Assembly: GCF_023278565.1 (NCBI RefSeq)
Contig: NC_064673.1
Location: 1,054,001 to 1,118,000 of the forward strand
Direction of reading: 5' to 3'
Source: Colletotrichum lupini
Taxonomy: Eukaryota; Ascomycota; Sordariomycetes; Glomerellales; Glomerellaceae
Length of the DNA: 64,000 nt
Below are positions 1 through 13,600 of the stretch, piece after piece. Under the pieces are notes generated by a model. That model was not told the DNA's origin and ran no database searches. It saw nothing but the letters and a program-made list of their open reading frames with translations. The position numbers and the translations under genes were made by a program. Position 1 is the first letter of the stretch. The number at the start of each line of letters is the position of its first letter.

Positions 1-1544
1 GGACAACCTAAGAACACAGCGCCGTGGAGAGAAATGGTCCGATGGCAAGCTGTCAACCAGGTTAAGGCGAAACCCTATTCTCATCGCACGTGTCATGTGG
101 CGAGCCTGTCTCTGCCGGCCGAGACACGTCTCTACAAGTCGAGTCTGATCATGGTTCATCAGGACCGATTCTGCGGCAGCTCGAGCGTTGTGCTCATAGA
201 CAAGCCACCAAAGGATGCTGGGTCGCATGGGCGGCTTTAGGGCCGAAAGCTACGTGGTGGATCTTCAACAAGACCACGACTTTTGCCAAACGTGTCTTTG
301 GTGTGGCTGTAGAAGACGTGAGGCTGCCTCCACCATCGTCGTCAGCCTAGACTTGAAGTTCTCTGGCTGCATACAATTGTTCCGATGACACGAGGTCAGA
401 GCTCCTCCGCAACGAATTCGCTACTATCAACTTGTTTCAACCAATCCAACGGCACTTAACGCAGGGTGTCGGTCAACTCTGGACGTCATCCCAACACCTG
501 GATCTCAATGGCCGGGATTGTCCGCTAGACGCCCATCTCCTTTCACGACGACTGCAAGCTGCCGCTGATAGCCCTCCTCGTCGCCAAGGGCAAATCCTTT
601 CCCTATCTGAAGGGGTTGTTTGTGGCGTTTCATCCAGGCCCTTGATCAACGGGTAGGTGCAGAATTGCTGCATGGAAGGAAAGCTCAGCGAGGCTTGGAA
701 GGCGTCGTCTTCCGCTCACCAACCGAACGACCTCGACTGACCCGGCTACACGCCGATGCAGGTCAGTAGATTCTCCGCTCCTTGGTTCGAAGAAGGCGCC
801 TTGATCTAAGCCTGAATCCATCTGTTGTATCATGTACAGGCAGACTATGGCGATGGAAACGTTGCTTGTGCTAAGAGTCTCTAGCCATCAGGCTTGAGCG
901 CTTGTCGGCTCGCGGATTGATGAGCGGTATAGCATCATTCCACCTTGATTGCACCCTTAGACACGGCCACAAAGACTTGCTTGCCTGAATAGCCCCACGG
1001 ACCTGGGCCATTGAGAAGCTTGGCCAGCAGCAAAGTCGAGTTGTACAGACTCCCACCCCCCTGACCAAAATACCTCGACTTTGGCCCTAGCCGGCTCCCG
1101 TTACCTTTGCTTGACGGCTTGGCGATGGGAAGTTTTCCTACCCTGCGCATTCGGTTCACACACCTGTAATCGTATTCTAGCAAAGGAAGCACCAAAGGCA
1201 GGAAAAGCACGTCTTTTCGAAAAGTCGACCGGGGCTTCTGGGAGCTCTCCGCAGTGCCGCACGACTGAATGTCTCTTTTTGCCGTTGTCTCAGAGACTGC
1301 ACAACCCATTTGCTGCTCGCGCGCGGAGGCCCCCGCCCTACCTCTCCCCGATATTGTATATTGTATCCATTACACCTTGGGCTTCTAGGACAGTAGCCGG
1401 ACCTCTGCTTGCGAAATCCAGCTGTCTGCTGCTTCTTGGTTTGTGCAACTGTGTCCAGCAGTCAGTCGCAGTTGGAGCCTCCAACCCATCTCTGTCTCTC
1501 TGTGCGATCTTGAGCCAGCCACATCTGGGGTTTCTCTGGGAGGG

Positions 1545-1550
1545 TATATA
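1545..1550 (+). promoter_or_regulatory. Putative TATA box of the vib-1-like gene
   Basis: A TATATA hexamer is followed by a pyrimidine- and CA-rich stretch that resembles a fungal 5' leader, and then by a consensus splice donor at 1829. The nearest convincing coding sequence downstream on this strand is the vib-1-like gene, so the assignment to that gene is an inference. The transcription start would lie near 1575. No transcript evidence is available from sequence alone. Confidence 0.35.
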
Positions 1551-1828
1551 GATACCTTGCTTCCACGATCCTGCACTTTTTTGGGCCTCTCGTAGACTCT
1601 TCGACTTAGACAACTACATCTCCAGGACAGAGACTCCTTCGATATCTGTTTAGAACGAATAGAAGCTACTGGTTTCGACTGCTCGAGTTACTGCACCTTC
1701 CTCGCATTACGGCCTACAACAATTCACTTCGAAAGCCTATCCGATACTCGGAGAGACAAGACATTAGCCAACAACAGTCTAACATCTGATCAACACGAAA
1801 AGTTGAAACACGAGAGAATCGTCATATA

Positions 1829-2102
1829 GTAAGTGGAAACCGCAACTCTTCCTCCTTTCCCCCTCGTGGACTATCACTAGGTCTCTTTGGCGCGATGCTC
1901 CCTCTTCGTAAGTTGTGGGTTGCCACTCAGGGCGATTTGCACCGGGGTTCGTTGGCTAGGACCCATCTTGCCGGTTCCCCCGCGTCAGAACCTGATTCGC
2001 GTTGATTGAGGACGGGGTCAATCGCTGGCTTGCTGACCATTGTTGATGAGGCAGCTGCACAATCTGTCGCTGAAAGATAAATGAGAACTAACTCCATTTC
2101 AG
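1829..2102 (+). other. Putative 5'-leader intron (vib-1-like gene)
   Basis: A GTAAGT donor starts at 1829. An ACTAAC branch site lies near 2088, followed by a TTTCAG acceptor ending at 2102. All three signals are close to the fungal consensus, and the surrounding sequence has no long reading frame, so this looks like an intron in an untranslated leader. A further GTAAGT occurs at 2140, and a GCTGAC branch with an AACAG acceptor ends at 2855. The leader may therefore be spliced more than once. Confidence 0.45.
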
Positions 2103-2987
2103 GTACCTATAGCAATCTGTCGTGCTCTTCTTCCTGCGAGTAAGTGAGACCGCGCTCTCCGTTGATCACCTAGTGTGGAGGAGGACGACCCAGCCAGACC
2201 ATCTCCAAATGGGAATGCGCAACCAGATAGGCGGGAAAGACAGCAGCTTGATGTGCGCTGCATAAGGCAGTCTTGGAATCCGCGCAGAGGATTTGTCAAT
2301 GTTTACGGCACAGCTGTAACGGCGCGATGCTGTTCTTGCCCTACCCGTGGATCCACGGCGGTGTCTCTAACACGATCGATCGATCATGCTGGAGCAGTGG
2401 GAGATGCGCTCATGGGTCAAAAAGAAACGGCCACGTTTGTTTCTGACAGAAACGCAAGTTGGGTCCGTTGCTGACGGCAGATTCGAATTGGCTAGGTCAA
2501 GCAGGATAAAGAGCTGCACGCAAACCCTTGGCATGACAGGGGCACTCTTGGAGAGTCAACCGGTGAGTATTGAAGACCCGTGAGCCCGCGTGGAGTGTTG
2601 GGAAGAGTATCTTTCGAGTCGATTCTTGGAGCCGAGCGAAGAGGCAGAACAGTCTACAAGACAAGCATCGCGGCAAATCAAGCCAGTACCTGCCGAATAT
2701 CTGAGAGGGAAAGGCAACAGAAGCAAGTCAGTGGAAGAGGATTGGACGAGTTTGTCGGGTGTGTTGGTGGGATGGTTGGGTTGGGTTGGCTGGAAATGGA
2801 GCCAGGATGTTTGTTATGGGAACATTGTGTGCTGACAGTTGCGGTGTCGAAACAGAGGATCGAGGAACTGGGGCGACGAGAGCGCTGTTCCAGCGCCAGC
2901 ACTAGCACCAGCGCCAGCATCAGTACCAGATCACCGCCCCTCTACTACGGCACGACACCCCTCGTGGCCGGCACGGACGACCGTCGT

Positions 2988-5900
2988 ATGAATCCTCAAC
3001 AGCTACCAAAGGTACCGTGTTATCCGTCATCCTATTTCTGCCCCCTCCTTCCCTTCGGAATCCCTCCCTTTTTCGCGGCTCGCTTGCTTCCCTTCAGGCT
3101 TATCCAAGAGGGGGTAACTCGTTATGGATACAATGTTCCTATCCTGGTTGGCCTGCCTTACCTGATCGAACAACCATAACAACCCCCTGCAATGTCACTT
3201 TTACGCTTCGTTCCCGAGCCCTCTTCCCTTCCGTTCCCTTCTTTCCCTTCCCATTTCCTTTACATCGGATCGCAACGGACGCTGTGCCCTACGGATACTC
3301 CGTACCCGGAAATCGAAAAAAAAAAATCAGCTGGAGCAACAATTGCGGCGGATGCTGCAACATACCAACAACAATAACAACAATGGACCGGCATGTTCAT
3401 CAACTTTGATTGATTAAGTCGGCCAGGAACCCGTCCATCGGTCGGCGGATGGGGTCGGATCTGCTGCACAGCTACCTAGCTCATCAGCAGCACATTTACG
3501 ATTACGATCCGGCACAAATTAGCATTATCGGCAAGACGAGACATTGCAAGACAAGACATTTTACGCACAGGACAAGACGAGCGAGACAGACGCGCAGAAA
3601 CCAACAACGCCTTCAACGGGTGGCGCAGGCAAGGAAGGGCGGGCGAGTCGAGGGCTGGTCCACGCCCAGATCCACGTTCCTAGCCACGTCCCGACGGCCT
3701 GAACCTGTCCCGAAGTACGGACAGGCAAGGAAGCGGGCCGAGTGAGGCTTTGCGAAAAGGTGCGTACGCGATTTGGCTCTCATTGCTTTTTCCAATGTCT
3801 CTCCTGCCTTGCACACATTCGTCGACGGCACTTTGAGTTCGTCTTGTTTCTCATTTTTCTTCCCTCTCGCCATCTCAAATCACCTGCCTCCCCTTGGAAT
3901 TGCATTCGGACCAGACAGAGCAAGAGGAGGAAGAAGAAAAAAGCAAGAAAAAAAAAGAACAAGGTTGAGGGAAGAGAGCAGAGCAATGCAGCAGAACAGA
4001 GCACATTTGGGCCCCCATTCGAGGACAACCAACATGCATGCAATTGCTCCAGTCGCATACTTTTGTGCTTTATTCGTTTCTTTGCTCTCTCTCTCTCTCA
4101 CACACACACTCTGTCGCTCTCCTTTGGGGCCTTGAACTTCCATAGGCCCATCTAATGGGACGAGGAACATAAGACTCGGAGACGATTGGTACTACCACCA
4201 CCACCATCAATGCCTTGTCCCCCGACACTCAAAAGGCGCGCTGCTGGAGAGGGGGCATCGATGTGCCTCGCACTCATTGAATCACTCACTCGCTCACTCC
4301 CGGGTTGATGTGAGGTGTGCCAGCCGGGCGTGTGAGCTTGAGAGGGAGATGTGAGCATGCAGATAAGTGTGTGTATGAGTGTGTGTCTGCTCTGCAAGAC
4401 TTATCACTTTGGCCTGTCGGCAGGCTCGCTCATCTGCAAGTCATGCAAGCAAGTACACTGTGGTGCCTGATGGTATTGGATTGTACCGTGTCTTTCCCAT
4501 GTTGCCTCTTCTCCTCTCTCTTTCTCTCTTACGCTCTCTCACTCTCACTCTCACTCTCACTCGCCCACACACATACACACACCACACGCACCTGTACACA
4601 CACACGCACACACCGTCCCTCTCACTCTCTTTCCCTCTGTCTCTGTCTGTCTCTGTGTCTCTTAGCCTCTCTTTCTTTCACTCAGTCTCTCTCTCTCTCT
4701 CTCTCCCTTCCCCTACTGCTGTCTCCCTCTTCCCCCTCCGCTGCTGCTGCTGCTCCCGCTGCTGTTGTTCTTCTGCCGCCGCTGCATCCACCGTGGCTCC
4801 TCATCGGTCGGGCTCAACGAGACCGACCAGGCCCAGACCGGTCAACCCCAATACCAGCACCCACCCCCTCCCTCTTCTACCTCATTCTCAAACTAGTTTA
4901 TCGCATGTTACCTCCTTGTGGGAAGATGTCTCTCTTTGGCACGCCCAGCTAACTATCGCCCATGATTGCGCCGCAGGTCACTCACTTGTCCCCTCTGTCC
5001 GCTTGTCTGTGGCGGATCACGCCTGAGGCGTCTCGCCCCCGCAACACCCACACAGCTTCCCCCCCGGCTACTACTCCAGCAACGGCACAGCATCCAGATC
5101 ACTTTGCGAGATCTCATTCTTATTCCCATCATCTTCATTCTTCCAAGAAAGAAGGAAAGGCTATGATCTAACAAGTGCTGCCATCCAAACAGGAGTTCGA
5201 ACCGTCGACAGGCTATGATTACCTTGACATGCAGGCAGCTTCGAGCAATGACATGCGGTATGTAAACTTCTCCTTGATTTTGATCTCGACTCCTGCCCGG
5301 TCCTTGCCAGGACATGGCTTCTGCTTCTTTCTCGGGACTGCAGGATCGTGGTGCTGCGGTGTGCAGGCCTGGTCGGTCATGGCTTTCTTCAGGGTATCCA
5401 GTCACTTGGAGCCCTGGTCAGAATTCCACCACCGACTTGGCAATCGTACTCCTCGCTCTGCGAGCCCTACTAAAGATACAGACTTCCTTGGCTCGAATTC
5501 TTCTCTTCTGATCGGTTCTCGGCTCAGCGTCCTAGTTTGGCGTGCCTTGGACGCGGAAAAGACGTATGCAGAGACAAGGGCATCTGATCTTTGCAGCGGC
5601 GAAGGATGGACAGGCGTGGGTAGCTGCCTTCTGGCAACCAACGTGCGACTAGAAATCCGCAGGCGTTCCCGCCTATCGCAGCGAGATGGTTGTGCGTCCT
5701 CGCATGACCCGATCCTGTATCCGCTGGCCGTTGTGCAACACGCTGCTGGCAGTACGACGAGTTGGTAGCACTGACACTGTGTCTCGCATGCGGATGCGGT
5801 ACAGCAGTTGTCGTGCCAGGCTCCAACCCTTTTGCTTTGTACAAGCCTCTTCTTTCGGGGAGCCACTCGGGCTGACGAGAACATCAGATACGAACACAAC

Positions 5901-7693
5901 GCCAATGCTTCTCTGTCGACGATCGAAGGCCCGCCACAACAGTCGACACTCTTAAACCTATTCAATCCACCTATAAGCAACACCACTCCGTACTCCGCTG
6001 ACGGCGGCTTCTACCATCCAGCCACCTCTCACGTCTACCCCAGCCTGGACGTCGTCAGGCCTCGCCTGGGTTCAAAGTAGGTTGCACACTGTTGCCCCTC
6101 TCCGACACGCTACCAGATGGAATCGATCCTATGCTGTCAAGATAGAAAGACATGGTCAAACTCACAGACTTACTTGACAGTAGCACCTCTTCAACGGGTA
6201 TGGCACATGCCCACCGCTCCACAGCATTACCCCATCCTGGCACACACATCAGCACTCGAGACCAGTACTCTCCAGCGACGCCATCCTTCAGGAGGGTGTC
6301 GGAGCACCAGCCCAGATCTCCATCGTACCCAACTGCTCTACGCCGTCACCCCATCTCGCCAACGTCTAGTCCCATTACCGGTTTCACGGCGCCCACGGCT
6401 CTGAGGATGGACTCCGGTCACTACCCTTCGTCCTCCTCGAGGGCACAGGCGAGCGTGCCTCCACTGGGCAGCATCAACCCCCTCGGCATTCTCCAATACA
6501 CTGACGGAAACATGGGGCAAGTCAAGATTGACATACAAGGCAATATCGACAAGGGCTTCTTCCAGTCTGAAGGAGACTGGACCTGCTACAGGAGGAACTA
6601 CTTTTCTTGCATCTGCTCCTTCGGCCTGACCCCGCACTATCCTGGTCAGGGTCTACAATTCACACCGCAAGGCTCGACACAACCGTACTCAGTTCTCGGT
6701 TTCGCCATGTCCATCTCTGCTGTTGTTGCTGAGAACGATACCCACGTTATCGACCTCGTACAGCATACGCCTAAAAGAGACAAAGGTCCCGTCGAGAAAC
6801 CGGGCAAAGTGCGCCTCCACCCGAAACACCCTCAAATGTCGCATCCTCTCGGCCTCTACTCCCACGATACCGGGATAGGAGGTTCGTCAAGACTCGGCGG
6901 GTATGACGCCCCAGGTGGATTCGTTGGTCAACAAGGTGGCGGTGACTCGTACCAGACAGAACACACATTTGAGCGCATCCAGTTCAAGCAGGCTACAGCA
7001 AACAATGGGAAGAGGCGAGCTGCCCAACAGTACTATCACCTTCTGATCGAGTTGTGGGCCGATGTAGGATCGCAAGGCCCGGACAACTATGTACGGGTCG
7101 CCTATCGAAAGTCGGCCAAGATGATTGTGCGTGGCCGGTCGCCAGGGCACTATCAGAGCGAGAGGCGCGCCAGCACAAGCAGCGGGCCAGGAGGCTCGGG
7201 CGGGAGCTTCACCGGATACCCAACTAACTCGATCATCGGTCCCGACTTTGGGTCCGCAGGTGCGATGGTCGGAAGCGGATACGGGGGAGGCTTCGACTCC
7301 CGGGGAAGCGCCCATTACGGGTCGACACGACACCATCCAGAACTCGAAACCATGCTGCCGCCAGAAGACGCCAAAGCCATCGAGACGACGAAGGAATACC
7401 AATATTATCCGGGTCATATTTACGACACGAGCGATTCCAGGGGTGGCGTGGAAATGTTCACCCATAGCCGCCACGCGCAGGACAACTTGGTACCGCACAT
7501 GACGCCAACCTACGACCCTCTCCACGACAGAGTCAAGCGGGATCCTGAGGGGGCGATGTTGCCAAGCATTTTCCAACCTGGGGCACTCATGTCGAACCAA
7601 AGATGCGGTCCTTTTGAGGGCAAGCCGACGTCGGGTGGGTACTATCCAACAATGGTGCCCCCGTCCGGTGTCAATGTCTCCAACATGACATGA
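2988..7693 (+). CDS. vib-1: NDT80/PhoG-family transcription factor, VIB-1/XprG-like
   Basis: This is a transcriptional regulator of the NDT80/PhoG DNA-binding family. Family members VIB-1 (Neurospora) and XprG (Aspergillus) act in the nucleus and control extracellular proteases, plant-cell-wall-degrading enzymes and heterokaryon-incompatibility cell death. Proposed exons are 2988-3011, 5193-5257, 5888-6076 and 6181-7693, giving 596 aa in frame. The last exon carries the whole DNA-binding domain at about 6455-7165, including LGSINPLGILQY, GDWTCYRRNYFSC and HLLIELWADVG. The exon starting at 5193 is well supported by a CTAAC branch and CAG acceptor, with a GTATGT donor at 5258. The acceptor at 5887 has a CTGAC branch 12 nt upstream; an alternative acceptor at 5845 would add 14 codons. 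The GTAGGT...TTGACAG intron at 6077-6180 keeps the frame. The first coding exon, an ATG at 2988 ending AAG|GTACCG, is the weakest part; the next in-frame ATG is at 5229. The Gly/Ser-rich and disordered C-terminus is usual for the family. Confidence 0.85.
4500..4710. repeat. CT/CA microsatellite-rich block
   Basis: Runs of CTCTCT, CACTCTCACTCT and CACACACA occur in tandem, with a smaller similar patch at about 4085-4115. The block lies inside the proposed 3012-5192 intron of the vib-1-like gene. Low-complexity reading frames across it (Ser/Leu- and His/Thr-rich) are an effect of the repeat and not evidence of coding. Strand slippage would be expected to make it length-polymorphic. Confidence 0.8.
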
Positions 7694-10600
7694 AGAGACA
7701 TGAACACAAGCAATTCTTGCGAACACCAAGGCCGCCATGGTGGATCGCGGTCTGTACAATGAGGAACCCTGCAGCGGTTGGGCCCACCAGCAGAAGCGGG
7801 CAAACCGTTTATCAGCAAACAGCTGTTTTTTCCTTGGTGTCCTCTTCTTCTGGTTTCGTTTTCCGAGGAAATAATGAAAATTTGGCATAAACACGAAGGC
7901 GAGATTCTGGCGTATGGGAGCAACACAGGCATCAGGAACACCACTCGATACCCGAATGAGACTGAATGCATCGTTGACATTGAGTAAGCACAACATGGGT
8001 GGGGGAAAAACAAAACAAAGGGGTCACGGCGAATTGGCGCGCGGAAAAGAGAAAGATAATTGTTGGTTTGAAATGGGATGGAGGGAAATTTGCCCCCAGC
8101 ACACCCCGACGTTGAAACATCTTGGGAAGGAAAAGTTTGGGAAAAACAAAAAGGACATTGTCGGCCAGGCGGCCAGAGGGAGGGGGGGGAGGCGGGACAC
8201 GGTGAACGACAGACAGACATTGTTAGGGATACCCGCCGCGCATTGTTGTTTGGGATCTTGTTCTCTGTTTTGTTTCCCGTTCATGTTTGGGGTTTCCTTC
8301 GTTCACGGCTCCTCCTCCTCTGTTGTAACCCCACCCCCTCCCCTCTTTCTCGAAAGGCCACGCGGTGTAGTAATAATGTGAGGATAAGGAACATTCGCTT
8401 CAACAAAGACAAAGTTTTTTATTTTCCTATCGAGTCGGATACTAAGGAGAGAAAGATACCACGGCATGAGGAGATAACGGATGGAGACGAAGTGCTCGAA
8501 CGTATGGACGGGGAAGGTGGGGAGGATGACGGCGTACGAAGTTTCGAAGCGGAACGGACTGAGTGTGGTTTCTCCTGGAGGGCCAGGTACTGGGGAAGCA
8601 GCGGCGGGTGCCGATGCCAGGTACTTGGTTTGTTTATTTTATTTTTTGAGGGGGGTGTATCAATTGTGGCAACTTTAAGCTTGAGCTCTTGACCCTTTCC
8701 CACATACTCTTGTCCTTTGCGGCGAAAACTTTTGACATTGTTATCCCACCCCCCAAAACATGATGCCCTACGTGGTGCCTTGACATGCTCTATGTGTCTC
8801 TATGTATCTATGGGAGTTGTGCCGCATATTGAACGAGCTCCGGATCTATTGTCCGCTACGGCGGTCTGACTGGACAGAGTGCGAAAAAAAGTCTCCTTGT
8901 CCGTCTTTGAAGAAGTCCCGACGACGGGTATGGCTGAAATGCGACAGGATGCGCAGCCGCGCAGAAGGGAAGGAAAGGCCGGCTTGGGCTGGGTCACAGC
9001 CCGAAGGGGGATGACAGTGGGAAGGGTGGGCGAGGATGAGCATCCCGCCCGTTTTTTTTTTTCCTTCTTCCCCCCCTTGTAAGCTACGAGAAAAGTGCCA
9101 GAGAGAATTGGGAAAATGCAGGGTAGGGGAAAAAAAAAAAGGCAAGCAAACTTGGAATTTTTGCGACATGCCTTCCCTTTCTCTTTACCGGTATCCCTAC
9201 CCCTGCACGAGCTGCACGAGCTGCACGAGCTGCCTCTGTCGGCTTGGCCCGGAGATCATAGCCAGCCCTTGCTAATTTCCACCCAATATGAGCCCTTCAC
9301 CTACCCGATGGCTGGAAGGCAGGTCTGGTCTACTGTGGTAGAAGGGGGGTGTGTGGTGGTGTTTAGTTTGGCACATTCACGGGTTCGTGGGTGGTGTGGT
9401 GGGTTTCACGAGGGGGGCAGGGCAGGGGGTGATTGGGAAGTGGGAAAGGGGGGGGGGGGATGAAAAAGGGCCTTGTTTGGGGTCAAGACTGTCGTGAGGT
9501 CCCGCAGATTGCAGAATTGTCTCTTTTCTCTCGTTCAAGGGGGGGAGGGGATGGTTCCATTGGGCCTTCTGTCACATACCCGATGCGAACCAGTTAGAAG
9601 AGGACGAGGGACTGAGGGGAAGGATACGGAGAGATGAAGTCGACGAGAAGGGGGGAAAGGGTGTAAAGAGGGCACGGGAGGGTATGGAAAGAGAGAGTTG
9701 CAGAAAGAGTGTGGTCCTTTGTGCAAAAAGCAAAGCAAGGGAAATCAGTCGCTGAAAAAGAAAAAGAAGTTGAATTCCCGCCGGTATGGTTCTATACGAA
9801 CCTTGTCGGAACACAGCATGAACGACGGGAAGACGGTCAGAAGAGAGCTGTTCAGGTGCTCTGCTATTTTGGAGAGGGTGGGCAGACGGGATCGCGAGCT
9901 TTGCAAACTTATCAGCTGTAAGTGAGAAGGGGAAGGGGGGGGGGGGGGGCTTGAGAGGGATGGGGGAATGATGAGAGAATTTCAGCGATGGTGATGTAGG
10001 AAGCCGTTGGTTCATGCGCGTGAGCGGGAGACGCCGACGGGTGCATGCGGATCGAGTTAGGTATCTGATTACCTCACTTTTCAAGGAGTTGGGAACAATT
10101 TGTTTTGGGGGTAAAGTGTGTGGGAGATGAAGTTTTCTTTTCTTGGCTCTGTTAGTCCCCGTTCTGCTGAACTGGCTGTTCAGGCTTCTTGGGCTGTGCA
10201 AAAGACGCGGCGACCCGTTTGATGTTGGGGGGGTATGTATGTGTGCGTATCTTGAGTGACGGAAAGAGGCTTGTTTCCACCGGATGGTTGGTTGGGTGGA
10301 CTTGTCGCACGGCGTCAGTTGCGTTCTTGGGCGCCTACCCTGTGATCATCATTTTTGTGATCTAAGGGGGGCTGTGTCGTTGTGATCGGATGAGGGCCCC
10401 AAGGTCCCAGTCGTATGGGTGCATGTAGATGCCAAAATTTGGATGAATGGTTATTGTAGTTCTTTTCGGTGCGATGATGTGATGGGATTGATAAAGTGGG
10501 ATGGAAGGGAAAAGCAATTTTACCTCCTGTCCATACCTACCTTGAGGCATGCAGTAATAATAGAGCCCGGATTAAGAGATACAAGTCCGGTACAGAGTAC

Positions 10601-13600
10601 GTACCCACCTAGTATTTTTAAGATGGAGAAGGTGGAGTAGGGAGTAGAGTGGTTGAGAGGAAGGCAGGGGATACGGGTGACGGGCTTAGGTAAGGGAAGA
10701 AACGGTCGGAATGGCCCGTGGTTGGCAGTTGTAGGGACCGAAAGGACACACAGATGACGGTATGCACGACCCGAATCGCCGGAAAGTGGCAATCTCGGCT
10801 GATGCCTCTTGTTACCAGATTCGAAAATTGCGACGAGATTGGCTTTGTCCATTGTTCGATAAATGGGCAAATAGCAGCGGGTGTAAAATGGTAAGATGAG
10901 AAGGCTGGAAAAGAGGAGGGTTGAGATTCGACGTCCTGTATTCTATACCCTAGCCACTGGGGGGGTGCAGAACCTGCGATCGCAAGGTTGTGAGTCTGGC
11001 CAGGTTTGGCAGGCGACAGGATGAAAAGATACGCTCGAACACGGAGGTCAGGTCCGAAAATGCATAACTCGTCTTATTCGTCGTCTCCTCGGATCTTCGG
11101 AGCCTCCTTCTCGCCGGTGCTTATCTTTGTGAATGCTCGCTTACCAATGATCCCCTGTAATTTCCTTCCATAAGCTCATCGTTGCTTCCCAGCCTCACCC
11201 AAGGTAGCTGCTACCTTACCTAAGATCAGATCATGGGTGCAGGTGAGGCAGGCACGTTTGGTGGTTGGTGTTTTGTGAGCAAATTCTTGGGGAAAGAACT
11301 CCACAACTTTTTTTTTTTTTTTTGGATTGATGTCCAATTAAGGTTTTTGAGTGACATTCTGTGGAGAGAGGGGAGGAAGGAGCTTAGCTAGGAAACTTCG
11401 AGTTACTTTTTTTGGTTTTGGTCTAGGCCTCTAGGGGGGATGGGAAAGGCAGCTTCCGCGGGCGGGCAGAAAAAGAAGAAAGGATAAACTAAGAGGCGCG
11501 CACGAGTGGCAGACGGGGAACGGAATGGAGTGCGAAATGGGCTTGGCTTACCTACTTAGTCTTGCATCTCCGAGACCACTGGGCCTTATTAGCCTTGTCC
11601 CTGTTGGACTTAGCACCATGGGCCTGACTATGGTGGGGGGAAGACCAGGAGAGCACCTCCAGAAAAAGATGGGAGGGATAAGGTAGCCTAGAGGTACGGT
11701 GGGCGGCCGAAGAGGGGCCCCCGGAGGTATCTCCGCTAAGATATTTGAGAGGCAGAAATGTCTGAGATATTTTGTCATTGCGGGCTTTCAATCCCCGCGT
11801 GCCATGTTTTTGTCTCTCATTTTCCACTTGTCTCACGGTTCCCCCCTCGACAGATTTCCGAGTCTACGCGGACGAGTCAGAGGTTTTGTATTGGAAAAGG
11901 AAAAAAAAAGGTGACAGTGGGGGAAGAGACTGCACGAGAGAAAGCATCGATAGCATGTCACTACCTATGTGTTTTGCAACTTGCTCCGTTCCTGGGCATG
12001 AGGGGGCTAGTAACTACCTTACCTTAGCTTGCTTAGCACTGCTTAGGTAGGAGCTTACCACCTTAGCTGGGTCCAGGCCCTGCGCGCGCCTAGCTACAGC
12101 GACGGCGTCCCGTGGCGGGGATCAGCCTTCTCAGCCCGGCATATCTTATAAGTGCGGCCGCTTGCAGCCAGATTAGCTTTTGTTGAAAATGCCACGGCTA
12201 ATTCCGTCCTTGGTCTGCGCTGAGATAGCTCGACTAACGACCAGCCTTGGCTTATAAGAATTCCAGAAAAGACACGTCGTCGAGTATCGGTGAAATCTGG
12301 ATGGGAAAGTGGATGGGACGAACGGTGCGCTAGGATGCTGGACAGGCTGCACAGTGCACAGTGCACAGGGCGCGACCCGGTGATGGTGAGCGTCCACCAG
12401 ACGGGAAGGTTGTGGTCGGCCCGGGTGCGGGGTACCCTTCACCGAACACCGAAGGGATGATCCGATGACAAAGATGGCACCTCACCTCACTTACCTTAGC
12501 TTACCTTAAGGTACCTAGGGTACTCTTGTCACTTGCTGCGTTCAATGGGCCCAGACTCTCTCCCGGACTCTGACACCTTGCCTGCCTGACCTGGTCCATC
12601 TACACTACCTTTCGCCAGCCTTCCAATCTCTTTCTTCCCTGACCATGCGCCATCCTTCTCAATATCAGCCACCATATCACACTTTTGCATCCAGAATTGG
12701 ACTTGAACGTGGTCGTGGACGGAATGTCGGCTTCCATCTCAGACCCTTTCAGAGCGTCATCGATTTCGTACCCTTGCTCCATGGCAGGTCACCTCCCTTT
12801 CCCCGAGTCTTACTTCCAGCCTTGCCCTTGTCTCGGCAATATCATCCTGCTCCTACGTTATTCGTCCGCTCCTGGCTAACGGTCTCAGGGCCCGCGTTCT
12901 ATCATCTACTTACTCACTGTAATTTCACCGCTGAATACATCGCCAAATTCCCCAGTTCATCAGGGCATTCCAGCTCTAGCTGGCAACCAGAACAACACTT
13001 ACACAGCCTGTCTCTCGTCAGCATCTCGTGCTAGTAGTAAGCAACTCAATTCGCCTCTCTCCACATGTAACTGGAGCCAGTGCTGGCGTTGTACAAACTT
13101 TCAATCCTCCTCAGCCTTACCGATATCCTTAGAGATCCTCACATCTGACCCTCCTAAGCTGGCACATTCGCGCTCCAGCGCTCCTGGAAGGAATGCGACA
13201 CCATCCCCCCTACGTCTTACTACATGCAGATCACAACCTCTGGATTCCTTCACCACGCCGTCATCCGCTGACATGGTGACATGGTACCGACGACACAATG
13301 GTCACCATTCCTTCTTCTCAGCTGGCATTGCCCACCGTGTCACCCTCTTGCTCTAGTCTTTCGCCAAATCCACAAAGTCCGGCCACGCGTCTTTCAGCCA
13401 GCGGTAAAGCTGCCGCAAACGAGCTGGGAAGACCCTGAACTGCCGCCACACTGTGTCTAGGGCGATTCCCCTTGCCAAGCTAACCCCCGTTCCGTTCCTT
13501 GATCGTCGTTAGCTCGTGGTGGTCATTCGAGTCCCGGCGCTTTCTAGCCGCCTTTCGTTCCTCAAATGTCACGATCATTCTTGGCAAGAGTTATAGCTCC

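Noticed and set aside
4317..5026. Two plus-strand frames of over 200 codons across the CT/CA repeats
   Set aside because: They are simple-sequence translations (Ser/Leu and His/Thr runs) lying inside a probable intron.
6887..7996. 369-codon minus-strand frame opposite vib-1
   Set aside because: It is antisense to the conserved NDT80 domain and reflects codon bias of the real gene; it has no family features of its own.
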